NCBI GenBank assembly: GCA_963720735.1
Contig: CAVRGL010000010.1
Location: 248,001 to 312,000, forward strand
Reading direction: 5' to 3'
Origin: JBBRHQ01 sp963720735
GTDB lineage: Bacteria > Actinomycetota > Thermoleophilia > Solirubrobacterales > 70-9
DNA length: 64,000 nucleotides
In this document: positions 47,021-55,411 of the stretch, piece by piece
Numbering within the stretch: the stretch's first letter is position 1
How the letters are laid out: each line of letters opens with the position of its first letter
Notes under the pieces: generated by a model
Told to the model about the DNA's origin: nothing
Databases searched by the model: none
What the model saw: only the letters and a program-made list of their open reading frames with translations
Program-made: the position numbers and the translations under genes

Positions 47021-49234
47021 ATGACACTCGAGCGCTGGGTAGCTCTCGGGGTCGGCTGCGCTCTCCTGGGGATCGCGATCACGGCGGCTCGTCGTGGTCA
47101 ACGGCGAGGGGACGGCGTGGTGACCGCGCTCGTCATCTTCAGCCTGGTCTGGGGGGTCTCACTATTCCTCTTCGCGATTCCCCTGGTCCGCTATACCGCC
47201 ACCCCCGCTGCCGTTTGGCTGCTGATCTACGGATCGATCGCCACCTTCATCTCCGGGGCCCTGCTCGCAGAGCGGCGCTACCGCGAAATGCCGCGTATCG
47301 AGCCCGGGAAACGCCAGCGCCCGGACGCGCGGCGACTTCGCCTCTCGTGGGTCTTGTTTGCGGTGCTCGGGCTCGTCGGCTTCGCCGCTTTCGTACATGC
47401 AGTCGACGTGGTCATCGGCTGGCGATCGCTGTTCGAAAGCCCGGCCAGGGTCCGTGAGATCCAGACCACCAGTGTCACCTTCAGCGACACCTACGGACCC
47501 TGGAAGCTGCTGACCTACTGCAACCAGATCGCCTTCATCCTCTGGACACTCGGCTTGAGAGAGCGAGCCTTCAGAGGTAGGTGGGGAGCAGCGCGCTTCC
47601 TGGGAGTGCTGTCGCTCTCACCATTCCTGTTCACCGGCGACCGCACGCTGATGGGCCTCTCGCTGGTCTGGGCCGCCTTGTTCCACGTCCTCTACCTGCC
47701 GCCGGCGAGGCTGCGGCGCGTGCTGCTCGGTGCGCTTGCCGGCCTCGTCGCCTTGCTGATCGTCTTCGGAGCACTCGGCGGACGTGTCGGAAAGTCTGTC
47801 GACTCCCAGCCCCAGATCGCACGGGCCCTGACGACCCGCTCGTTCGATTCGCTCGCTTTGCCCTACGTGTACGTGACTGCGAACCCTCCGGCTCTCTCAG
47901 GGCTGATCGACGATCCGCTGCGACCGAGCACCGATGGACAGCTCACGGTTCTCTCAGCCATCAAGTTGATGCATGGACTGGGCCTGTGGGGACAGCCGCC
48001 CGAAACCGTCGGAGCCTTCTACCCGATTCCGTTTCAGACCTTCAACAACTACTCATGGCTTGGGACGTTCTATACCGATTTCGGGGTTCTCGGCTGCCTC
48101 CTGCTGCCGATGCTCTTCGCCTACGTCTCCACCGCCGTGCAAATCCGAGCGGTTCGAAGACGCACCCTGCTGAGTGTGTGGACAGCCTCTCTGCTCCTCT
48201 ACTGCGTCGCCTTCACGATCGCCGGCTACAAGTTCTTCGACACCCTGATCTCGGAATACCTGCTGGCGGGACCGGTCGTGGTAGCGGTGATCCGAGAGGA
48301 TCTCGGTCCGAGCGAGATCGCCCGTCGGCTGCGCGTGTGGTCGAAGGGGCGGCCACGGCTGGCGATGGTGGCGGCAGCAGGCGTCGCGTGCCTCGCCGTC
48401 GTCGCCGTCGTTCGACTACTGACAGCACCGGCGACAACCCCGTTGCCGACATCCAAGCAGGCTCTGAGCAAGAAGCTGCGAACCGCCGCCGGGTGGGCTG
48501 CTCAGGCGCGCGTCGGAGAGATGATGCCGACCTCCGAAGCGCTAGCCTCCCGGCTGCACGTCCACGATCCCGGGACCCGGTATGTCGCGTTGCCCGACCC
48601 CGGCGCGGCCACCGCCGACCCCCAGACGATCGGGGTCTTCACCGCTCGGGGGCGGACGCTGCTTCGGGCAGAGACGCCCACGGCTGAGGTAATCACCCTT
48701 GTCGACAAGGGTAACGGTCCCCGCCTCAGATCAGAAGGAGGGATCGCGCCTGTAAACAGGCAACTGCTCACCAATGGTGGATTCGAGCGCGGCCACACGG
48801 GTTGGCAGATCTTTCCCGGAGATGTTGCTCGCGCGACCGTCGGGGGTCCTGGTCACCAGGGTCGCGAAGCGGCCCGGATTGAGGGAAGCGGAGCGGAGGG
48901 CAAAGCGCTCGTGTTCGAGCAGTCACTGCCGTACAGCGCCCCCCGGGGCGCATGCTTCTCGTTCAGCGCCTGGGTTCGCGTGCGCGAACTCAGTCGGCCT
49001 TTGCTCGTCTGGGCCGGCCTTCTGCATTCGGACGGCACCGCCTCCCCGCAACTGGTGCTCGGCGACCGGCACGCCGGGGTGGGGCCGGGGAGCACACGCT
49101 GGCGCCACTACGAAACCTCGGGGAAGCTTAGGGAGCCGATCCGGAGTGTCACGGTCTTCGCGGCAGACACCGGTGAAGTCCCGATCACCGGGTCAGCCTT
49201 GATCGACGACGTATCGTTTCGGCGGACCTGTTGA
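47021..49234 (+). CDS. Wzy-like polysaccharide polymerase fused to a carbohydrate-binding-like domain
   Basis: The product has 737 residues. About 470 N-terminal residues carry ten or more membrane segments, with the O-antigen polymerase-like motif FNNYSWLGTFYTDFGVLGCL and GDRTLMGLSLVW. After a last TM (MVAAAGVACLAVVAVVRLL) comes a 270-residue non-membrane region. Its final 160 residues look like a CBM4/9-type beta-sandwich (LTNGGFERGHTGWQIFPGDV to ITGSALIDDVSFRRT). Polymerases of this class usually lack such a domain. ATG at 47021 begins the first TM; TTG at 46994 is possible. It is followed by the flippase. Confidence 0.82.
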   Translation: MTLERWVALGVGCALLGIAITAARRGQRRGDGVVTALVIFSLVWGVSLFLFAIPLVRYTATPAAVWLLIYGSIATFISGALLAERRYREMPRIEPGKRQRPDARRLRLSWVLFAVLGLVGFAAFVHAVDVVIGWRSLFESPARVREIQTTSVTFSDTYGPWKLLTYCNQIAFILWTLGLRERAFRGRWGAARFLGVLSLSPFLFTGDRTLMGLSLVWAALFHVLYLPPARLRRVLLGALAGLVALLIVFGALGGRVGKSVDSQPQIARALTTRSFDSLALPYVYVTANPPALSGLIDDPLRPSTDGQLTVLSAIKLMHGLGLWGQPPETVGAFYPIPFQTFNNYSWLGTFYTDFGVLGCLLLPMLFAYVSTAVQIRAVRRRTLLSVWTASLLLYCVAFTIAGYKFFDTLISEYLLAGPVVVAVIREDLGPSEIARRLRVWSKGRPRLAMVAAAGVACLAVVAVVRLLTAPATTPLPTSKQALSKKLRTAAGWAAQARVGEMMPTSEALASRLHVHDPGTRYVALPDPGAATADPQTIGVFTARGRTLLRAETPTAEVITLVDKGNGPRLRSEGGIAPVNRQLLTNGGFERGHTGWQIFPGDVARATVGGPGHQGREAARIEGSGAEGKALVFEQSLPYSAPRGACFSFSAWVRVRELSRPLLVWAGLLHSDGTASPQLVLGDRHAGVGPGSTRWRHYETSGKLREPIRSVTVFAADTGEVPITGSALIDDVSFRRTC

Positions 49235-49328
49235 GGAAGGGGACAATCTGGGGGCGCCGCCGCTGACCGCTGGAGAAGGGCTCCGCCAGGCAGGGCGCTC
49301 GGTCTCCAGGCTTGCCGCTGGCGAGGCC

Positions 49329-50645
49329 GTGAACAAGGGCACACGGTTCATCGCAACGGTGCTGCTCGCGCGGACCCTCAACCTCGGCGACTTCGGCCTC
49401 CTCAACGTCGGCATCGCGATCTCCGGGGTCCTGATCACCCTGACGGCCCTGGGCCTGCCGGAGTACGGCGCGCGCGAGGTGGCAGTCGCCCCCTCGCGTG
49501 CCCGCGAAGTGGCTGGCGTGGTCGTTTACACCCGATTGGGGGCGCTGGCGCTGCTTTCGGCCGTCACCGTCGCGGCGACGGCGATCTTCGTCCCGCACCA
49601 GGCGAACGTGGTGGCGCTGGCCGTGCTGATGACCCTGGGGCTGTCCGGATCGACCGATTGGCTGCTGCGCGGGCGCGAGCGGATGGCCGACGTGGCCGGC
49701 GCAACCGCTCTCGGTGGCGTCGTCGTCCTGGTCGGCAGCGCAACAATCGTGATGTTGGTGCCCACCACGACGGTTGCCCTGATCGTCTTCGCGCTGGGCG
49801 AGGCGGCCGCCTGCTTTGCGACATGGTTGCGCGCGAGGGTCGGGCGGCCTCAACTGCCCTCGATCGGCGAGGTGAGGAGGATCCTTCGGAGGAGCTGGCC
49901 GCTGGGGGCCTCCGGATTGATCATCTACGCGTCCTACACGAACCTCGATTCGATCGTTCTCGCGGCGGTGCGGTCCGATGCCGAGGCGGGGCTGTACAGC
50001 GCCCCCTACCGGCTGTTCCTCGCCGCCAATGCCGTCACGCTCTTCGCCGCGTACTCCCTGCTCCCGATGCTGGCCCGCCGCCACCACGAAGGGCGCCCGG
50101 CTGAGCGCAGGCGACTGCTGCTCCGCTCCTTCCTCCCGCTCTCGGGTTACGGGGTTCTCGTTCTCGGCCTCTCCGAGCTCCTGGCCAAGCCGGTGCTGAC
50201 GACCCTGTTCGGGGATGAGTTCTCCGACACCCGATCCGTTCTGATCATCCTCTGCGTCGCCATGCCGCTGTACTCGATCGGCTACCCGGCCGGGTACGGC
50301 CTGATCGGGGAACAGCGCAACTGGCACTTCTTTGTTGGCGGAGCGGTGGCCGGCGGCCTGAACCTGCTACTGATGGCGCTACTGATACCCGCCTACGGCA
50401 TCGATGGCGCGGCGATCGCAACGACTGCCGCGCTCGTCGCGGGTGGTTTCGCATGGCTCCTGCTTGCAGATGCGGTGCGACCCGCCCTCGGCCTCAACGT
50501 GGCGCTCGCGGCGATCTCCCTGCTGGGAGTCCTCGCCGCCCGCTCCACCGCCCTCTCAGTCCCGATCGGCCTGGCGACGGCGGCGGCCGGGTCGGCGATG
50601 CTTCTCGCGCCCCTGCTGCATCGCGGATCGACCGCCCATCGATAG
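49329..50645 (+). CDS. Polysaccharide flippase (Wzx, MOP superfamily)
   Basis: The product has 438 residues with 12 or so membrane segments, starting TRFIATVLLARTLNLGDFGL, the typical first helices of lipid-linked oligosaccharide flippases. SWPLGASGLIIYASYTNLDS and SAPYRLFLAANAVTLFAAYS mark the second half. Coding signal seems to continue upstream of the GTG at 49329 (GEGLRQAGRSVSRLAAGEA), but no usual start codon is seen in that stretch. It should move lipid-linked repeats across the membrane for the Wzy enzymes. Confidence 0.85.
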   Translation: MNKGTRFIATVLLARTLNLGDFGLLNVGIAISGVLITLTALGLPEYGAREVAVAPSRAREVAGVVVYTRLGALALLSAVTVAATAIFVPHQANVVALAVLMTLGLSGSTDWLLRGRERMADVAGATALGGVVVLVGSATIVMLVPTTTVALIVFALGEAAACFATWLRARVGRPQLPSIGEVRRILRRSWPLGASGLIIYASYTNLDSIVLAAVRSDAEAGLYSAPYRLFLAANAVTLFAAYSLLPMLARRHHEGRPAERRRLLLRSFLPLSGYGVLVLGLSELLAKPVLTTLFGDEFSDTRSVLIILCVAMPLYSIGYPAGYGLIGEQRNWHFFVGGAVAGGLNLLLMALLIPAYGIDGAAIATTAALVAGGFAWLLLADAVRPALGLNVALAAISLLGVLAARSTALSVPIGLATAAAGSAMLLAPLLHRGSTAHR

Positions 50646-50654
50646 GCGGCCGCC

Positions 50655-51737
50655 TCAACCTACAGGCCGAGTGGGCCGAGCCGGCGAGATCGCACGTCTG
50701 ATGCGGTGACCGAGGCGCGAAAGAGGCTCCACGGACGCCAATGCGGCAACCACGGCGATCAGCATCAACGTCTCTGAGCCCAGAACCACGGTCGGGCTCC
50801 CGCTCCCGTGTAGGGCAATCGCGGCCGCGCACATGATCCCCTGAGTCACTGCCAGTGCCGCAGCCACGTGGCGCTCCGAGCCGAGCTGCTTGACCAGGCG
50901 GTGGGTCATGTGGTCGCGGCCGCCGCGGAAGGGGCTGACGCCGCGGTGGAGCCTCGAAAGGACGACCATCGCCGTGTCGAGTAGCGGCAGCCCGACCAGG
51001 AGAGCGGAGACGGCGACGGCAAGGCCCCCGGAGGCGTCGTGGGGAAGGGCCATCGTCGCCGCGGCCAGGATGAAGCCGATCGGCATGCTCCCGCCGTCCC
51101 CCAGGAAGATCTTCGACGGCCGGGCGAGGTTGCTCGGGAGAAACCCGGCACAGGCCCCGGCAAGCGAGAGGCAGACGGCGGCGAGGATCGCGTCGCTCTC
51201 CACCAGGGCCAGAGCTCCCGTGCCGGCGGCGCTCACGGCCGCCACCGTCGACGCGGCGCCATCGAGGTTGTCCATCAGGTTGAAGGCGTTGATCAGGCCG
51301 ACCACCCAGAGGATCGTGATCGCGAGGTTGACCCAGTCGGCCGACGCCACCTGCCAGCCCTCGTCCGACGCGAACAGCGCCACGGCGACTCCGACCTCGA
51401 CCGCGAGCCTCGCCGAGATCCCCAGGTTGACCCGATCATCCAGAGTGCCCACGGCGAGCAGGGCGAGAGCGCAAAGAGCCGCCAGGCGGAGGCCGGAGAG
51501 CCCGTCCGCGAAGATCGCCGCGGCGGCGAGGAACCCTGCGATTACCGCTGCCCCGCCGAGATAGGGTGTTGGCTGGCGATGCTCCTTGTAGCCGCCGGGG
51601 CGGTCGTAGAAGGCGGTGCGGGAGGCCAGCCTCACGGCGAGCGGCACCGCCAACCAGGTGCCCAACAGGGCCACCGCGAATGCAGCGGCCATCCGGAGCC
51701 CGTCAGCCACCGCGAGATCCGCGGCCCGCCCAGCCAA
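50655..51737 (-). CDS. Undecaprenyl-phosphate sugar-1-phosphate transferase (WecA/TagO/MraY family)
   Basis: The 360-residue integral membrane enzyme transfers an amino-sugar phosphate from UDP-sugar to undecaprenyl phosphate. Family motifs: HRQPTPYLGG (53-62), the Mg-binding GTLDDRVNL (97-105), NAFNLMDNLDG (150-160), FLGDGGSMPIGF and RGGRDHMTHRL. It is the probable initiating enzyme of the cluster. The start TTG at 51737 lies five bases after the glycosidase-like gene; GTG 51710 and ATG 51692 are alternatives. It is convergent with the flippase. Confidence 0.9.
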   Translation of the reverse strand: MAGRAADLAVADGLRMAAAFAVALLGTWLAVPLAVRLASRTAFYDRPGGYKEHRQPTPYLGGAAVIAGFLAAAAIFADGLSGLRLAALCALALLAVGTLDDRVNLGISARLAVEVGVAVALFASDEGWQVASADWVNLAITILWVVGLINAFNLMDNLDGAASTVAAVSAAGTGALALVESDAILAAVCLSLAGACAGFLPSNLARPSKIFLGDGGSMPIGFILAAATMALPHDASGGLAVAVSALLVGLPLLDTAMVVLSRLHRGVSPFRGGRDHMTHRLVKQLGSERHVAAALAVTQGIMCAAAIALHGSGSPTVVLGSETLMLIAVVAALASVEPLSRLGHRIRRAISPARPTRPVG

Positions 51738-51742
51738 GCCGG

Positions 51743-52993
51743 TCAGCCGGCCCGGAACGCATAGTAGCCCGGCTTGCGATGGCCGCTGGAACTGAGCAGG
51801 CCCGTGGTGATCTCGAGCTCCGGGATGTCATAGGGGTGGACCCAGCCGAGGGTGTAGATGCGCTTGAAGCTGCGCACGATCCTAAATGCGGAGCGGATCC
51901 ACTTGGCCTGCTCCCGGCGGCTGATGAAGAACTGCACCTCGGAGTCCCTGCTGTCGGTGGGGACACCCCATTCGGACAGAAAGAGCCTGAGGCGTTTGTT
52001 GGGGTAGTAGCGATCCAGTGCCTTGGCGAGCCGACCCAGGTCGGAGAAGTCGACCCGACCTCGAGGGGAGGGACGATGGCGGAGGTTGGGGATTCTGAAG
52101 CAGAAGGGGTTGTGACCGTAGAGGTCCATCCTCGGCATCTTGCCGTTCGGGAGCCGCATGTAGCGGATCCATTGATAGGTGTGGACGTCTCCGGGCCCGG
52201 CGGCGGTGAACGTGTTGCCCCCGATCACGAGATTCTTGGGGCTGACCGACTTCAGGGCGACGTAGGCGGCGTCCAGCATCCTTCCGTACAGTCGCGGCGC
52301 CTTGCGCTGGGCCCTGTTGAGGGGGCCGGTGGGAGGCGCGGCGACCAGCGGCTTGAAGTTCGGCCGTCGATTGGGCTCACCCCAGACCATCCATAGGTGA
52401 ACGCTCGGGTACTCGCGGGCGATCGCCTTAGCGAAGTTCGAATAGTCCGCGGGACTGGTGGGAGCCCAGCTCCGCGACTTGCCCCCATTGGCCCAGCTCG
52501 GCGAGTAGATGATCATGATCATCGTCCTCATCCCGAACTGCTTAGCCTCGGCGATGGCCTCCTCGACGTGGCCGGGCCACTGATATGCCGGGTCCTGGGG
52601 GTTGGTCGGGTCCGCAGGCTCGGTCGGGGCGACCTGGCTCCAGTCGACGGCCATCTGGTAGATGCCGACACCGAGGTCTCGGTAAAGCGGAAACTGGGAA
52701 ACACCGTCCACCGCCGTGGGCCCCCAGATCGATTTCTTCGCAGTCTGGGGGGCATACGCGCTGGAGCTCGCCGATTGCGGCGCGGGAATCCCACCCGGCG
52801 AGTCCGCCGCGAGCGCGCCGCCGACGATGGTCAGCACGAGGGCGATCAGCAGAGCCGGAAACAGCAGGGCGGGCGCGCGACGCCTTCGCGATAGCCTGCT
52901 CCGAGCGTTGGCGTTAGCGCTGCCTGCCATGGGACGGGGCAGGCTAGCAATGCGCTCAGCGGCTGAGGATTCCTGTCCCTGCCCCCGCTTCAT
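51743..52993 (-). CDS. Secreted glycoside-hydrolase-like TIM-barrel protein (copy 2)
   Basis: The product has 416 residues: a basic N-terminus, one signal-anchor helix (LLFPALLIALVLTIVGGALA) and a barrel paralogous to the protein at 36612-37739. Shared pieces: KKSIWGP at the start, LGVGIYQM, PxxPxxPQDPAYQWP, WMVWGEPNRRPNF, PRMDLYGHNPF and LRLFLSEWGVPT. The two glutamates in GEP and SEW are the likely catalytic pair. ATG at 52993 has GGAG eight bases upstream; ATG 52930 is an alternative. It lies 14 bases after the acyl-CoA dehydrogenase and just before the WecA-like gene. Confidence 0.82.
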   Translation of the reverse strand: MKRGQGQESSAAERIASLPRPMAGSANANARSRLSRRRRAPALLFPALLIALVLTIVGGALAADSPGGIPAPQSASSSAYAPQTAKKSIWGPTAVDGVSQFPLYRDLGVGIYQMAVDWSQVAPTEPADPTNPQDPAYQWPGHVEEAIAEAKQFGMRTMIMIIYSPSWANGGKSRSWAPTSPADYSNFAKAIAREYPSVHLWMVWGEPNRRPNFKPLVAAPPTGPLNRAQRKAPRLYGRMLDAAYVALKSVSPKNLVIGGNTFTAAGPGDVHTYQWIRYMRLPNGKMPRMDLYGHNPFCFRIPNLRHRPSPRGRVDFSDLGRLAKALDRYYPNKRLRLFLSEWGVPTDSRDSEVQFFISRREQAKWIRSAFRIVRSFKRIYTLGWVHPYDIPELEITTGLLSSSGHRKPGYYAFRAG

Positions 52994-53007
52994 GGGCGCT
53001 TCTCCGC

Positions 53008-54150
53008 TCAGAGACCGAGCGTCTTGGCGATGATGTTGCGCTGGATCTCCGAGGTGCCGCCGTAGATGGTCGAGACCAGGCTGGTGCGGACCAGCCGCTC
53101 CATGTCGTACTCGGATGAGTAGCCGTAGCCACCCATCAGCTGCATCCCCTCCAGCGAGACGCGCTTCGCCACCTCGGTGACGTAGAGCTTCACCATCGAG
53201 GCCTCCCGGGGAAGCATTCGGCCGGGCTCCTCGTCGGTCATCGCGGCGACCCAGCGGGTCATCAGCCTGCCCGCCTCGAGCTCGGTCGCCATGTCGGCGA
53301 GGCGGTGCTGCAGCGCCTGAAAGGAGCCGATCGGGCGGTCGAACTGGCGCCGCTCCTTGACGTAGGCGAGTGCGTCGTCGAAGGCGCGCTGGGCGACGCC
53401 GAGCATGGTCGCGGCGAGGATCAGCCGCTCGACGTTGAGCCCGGCCATCAGCTGCATCCAGGCCGCATCGACCTCGCCGAGCACCGAGGAGGCCGGCGCC
53501 TCGCAGTCCGCGAAGTAGATGTAGTTGGTCTCGCGGCCGCCCATCGTGTCGATCGGCTTCACCTCCATCCCCTCCGCCCCGGCCGGGACCCAGATCATCG
53601 TCAGCCCCTCGTGCTTGGAGGAGCCCTTGGTGGTGCGGCAGACGACGAGGACGTGGTCGGAGATGTGGGCGTTCGAGCAGAACACCTTCTGCCCGTTGAT
53701 CACGAAGCCGCCGTTCACCCTCTCGGCCGCCGTCTGCAGCGAGCCGACGTCCGAGCCGGCCTCGGGCTCGGTCATCGCGATCGCCTCCACCGAGCCCGCG
53801 GCGATCCCGCCGAGGATCTCGGCCTTCTGCTCCTCGCTGCCGAAGCGCTGGGTCGCGCCGGCGACGATCAGGGTGGTGGCGTAGCCGCCGATCGGCGCCA
53901 GCCCGCGCGAGGTCTCCTCCATGAACAGGCAGGCGTCGAGCATCGAGCCGCCGGAGCCCCCGTAGGCCTCCTCGATCGTCACCCCGAGCCAGCCGAGCTC
54001 GGCCATCTTCGAGTAGAGCTCGGCGCTGTGGAGCTCGGTGTGCCCGTTGGTCAGCTTCTCGCGCTTCTCCGGCGTCCCGCACTCGCGCTCGCAGAAGTCG
54101 CGGATCGCGGCGACGAAGTGCTGCTGCTCGTCGGAGAGGCTGAAGTCCAC
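53008..54150 (-). CDS. Acyl-CoA dehydrogenase
   Basis: The product has 380 residues: DFSLSDEQQHFVAAIRDFCE at the start, AMTEPEAGSDVGSLQTAAER (flavin/substrate loop) and QALQHRLADMATELEAGRLM. It ends with MQLMGGYGYSSEYDMERLVR and RTSLVSTIYGGTSEIQRNII. The general base typical of this subfamily is expected in the GGTSE region near the end. FAD-dependent alpha,beta-desaturation of an acyl-CoA is the expected reaction; chain-length specificity is not visible. tRNA-Thr lies 48 bases upstream. Confidence 0.94.
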   Translation of the reverse strand: MDFSLSDEQQHFVAAIRDFCERECGTPEKREKLTNGHTELHSAELYSKMAELGWLGVTIEEAYGGSGGSMLDACLFMEETSRGLAPIGGYATTLIVAGATQRFGSEEQKAEILGGIAAGSVEAIAMTEPEAGSDVGSLQTAAERVNGGFVINGQKVFCSNAHISDHVLVVCRTTKGSSKHEGLTMIWVPAGAEGMEVKPIDTMGGRETNYIYFADCEAPASSVLGEVDAAWMQLMAGLNVERLILAATMLGVAQRAFDDALAYVKERRQFDRPIGSFQALQHRLADMATELEAGRLMTRWVAAMTDEEPGRMLPREASMVKLYVTEVAKRVSLEGMQLMGGYGYSSEYDMERLVRTSLVSTIYGGTSEIQRNIIAKTLGL

Positions 54151-54197
54151 CGGCGGCAGCCTAGAGGATCGATTCTTCCCTCAGCGGTCGCGCCGAG

Positions 54198-54270
<73 letters not shown>

Positions 54271-54284
54271 GGCAGCCGTCAACT

Positions 54285-55049
54285 CTAGCGGCGGCGCCTG
54301 GAGCGGGAGGACCGGGCCTCGGACCCACGTTGCAGAGTCCGGGCGACGGCCTTGTCGGTCTCCTCGGTCATCGCGATCTTGAACACGGCGATCAGCGACT
54401 CGGTGGCCAGCGGGCGCAGGCGCTCGAGCGCGTCGCGGACCTCGGGCCAGCCCTCCTCGGGGCGACCCGCTTCCTCGAACGGCTCCCAGACCGACTTGAC
54501 GAAGAGACGCACGAAGATCCGGGCGACGCCGCGGGCGTGGCGGTGCATCTCCTCTACCACCTCGAGCGCCGCCTTCGGCCCGATCCCCAGCTCGGCGAGC
54601 TCCAGCCGCGCCCTCCGAAGGCGGGGGCTGACGACCTCGTAGCGGCCCTCGCCGAGCGGTCGCAGCAGGCCGAGCCGCTCGGCGCGGACCAGCAGCTCCG
54701 GATTGGGATCGGCGATGCCCTCGGCCAGCTCGGAGACCTGGACGATCTCGGGCTCCTCGTCCTCGAACGGCGTCCTCAGGGTTCTGGTGAAGTCGAGCAC
54801 CGCCTCGCTCGACTCCCCAACCCCGTCGAGCAGGCGCCGGATCGCCTCCAGGTTGAGGCCCTCGGCCTGGAGGTCACGGATCAGCTCGATCCGGCCGACG
54901 TGGCCCTCGCTGTAGTAGCCGGTGCGGCCACGCACCTCGGGCGGAGGCAGCAGCCCGCGGGACTGGTGGGCGCGGATGTTGCGCACCGTCATCCCGGTGC
55001 GGCGGGCCAGTTCGTCGATCGTCAGCGCTGATTCGGTGACTTCGGTCAC
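54285..55049 (-). CDS. MerR-family transcriptional regulator
   Basis: The 254-residue product has an N-terminal MerR winged helix (LTIDELARRTGMTVRNIRAH, GRTGYYSEGHVGRIELIRDL). It is followed by a long C-terminal region without metal-binding cysteines and an Arg/Ser-rich end. It probably senses an organic ligand or acts on fatty acid or monooxygenase genes. It is divergent from the small gene and monooxygenase at 55109-56976, with a candidate operator in between. Confidence 0.9.
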   Translation of the reverse strand: MTEVTESALTIDELARRTGMTVRNIRAHQSRGLLPPPEVRGRTGYYSEGHVGRIELIRDLQAEGLNLEAIRRLLDGVGESSEAVLDFTRTLRTPFEDEEPEIVQVSELAEGIADPNPELLVRAERLGLLRPLGEGRYEVVSPRLRRARLELAELGIGPKAALEVVEEMHRHARGVARIFVRLFVKSVWEPFEEAGRPEEGWPEVRDALERLRPLATESLIAVFKIAMTEETDKAVARTLQRGSEARSSRSRRRR

Positions 55050-55069
55050 ACGACCAGGATATTGGATTC

Positions 55070-55082
55070 CTATGTCCCATAG
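55070..55082. promoter_or_regulatory. Candidate MerR operator (CTATG-TCC-CATAG)
   Basis: A perfect 5-bp inverted repeat with a three-base spacer lies 21 bases before the MerR start, in the divergent promoter region. MerR proteins bind such short dyads between -35 and -10 boxes. It is short, so chance is possible. Confidence 0.4.
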
Positions 55083-55108
55083 ATCGATGTGACAATGTTT
55101 GGTGGAAG

Positions 55109-55411
55109 ATGTCCATGGGCGCTCTCGTCTCCCTCACCCTTGCCGCGACCGGCTCCGAACCCGCCGGTGGTCTGCCGCTGCAGACGGCGCGGACGATCGC
55201 CGGCCTTCCGATCTACCTTGCCGCGGACGGTGCGATCCCGGCGGCCGCGGTGCCCGCTCCGAGCCGCTTCCGGCGGGACTTCGTGGCCGACAAGCAGATC
55301 CTCGCCCTCGGGCTGGGGCGCTTGGGGCGCAACCGCGAGGGAGTGTCGAACCGTCCCCGGTGGGAGACTGGGGAGATGCGGGATTCCGAGCGATTGGGGG
55401 CCCCGGCTTGA
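55109..55411 (+). CDS. Possible small protein upstream of the monooxygenase
   Basis: This is an open frame of up to 100 residues (or 98 from ATG 55115, which has GGTGGA upstream). Its TGA overlaps the TTG start of the monooxygenase (TTGA), which argues for translation. No domain was recognised; the middle reads TARTIAGLPIYLAADGAIPA. It may be only a leader region. Confidence 0.3.
   Translation: MSMGALVSLTLAATGSEPAGGLPLQTARTIAGLPIYLAADGAIPAAAVPAPSRFRRDFVADKQILALGLGRLGRNREGVSNRPRWETGEMRDSERLGAPA

Noticed and set aside
52994..54082. Read-through frame upstream of the second glycosidase-like gene
   Set aside because: It lies in another frame of the acyl-CoA dehydrogenase and shows the composition of a shadow. 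A good ribosome-binding site sits before ATG 52993.
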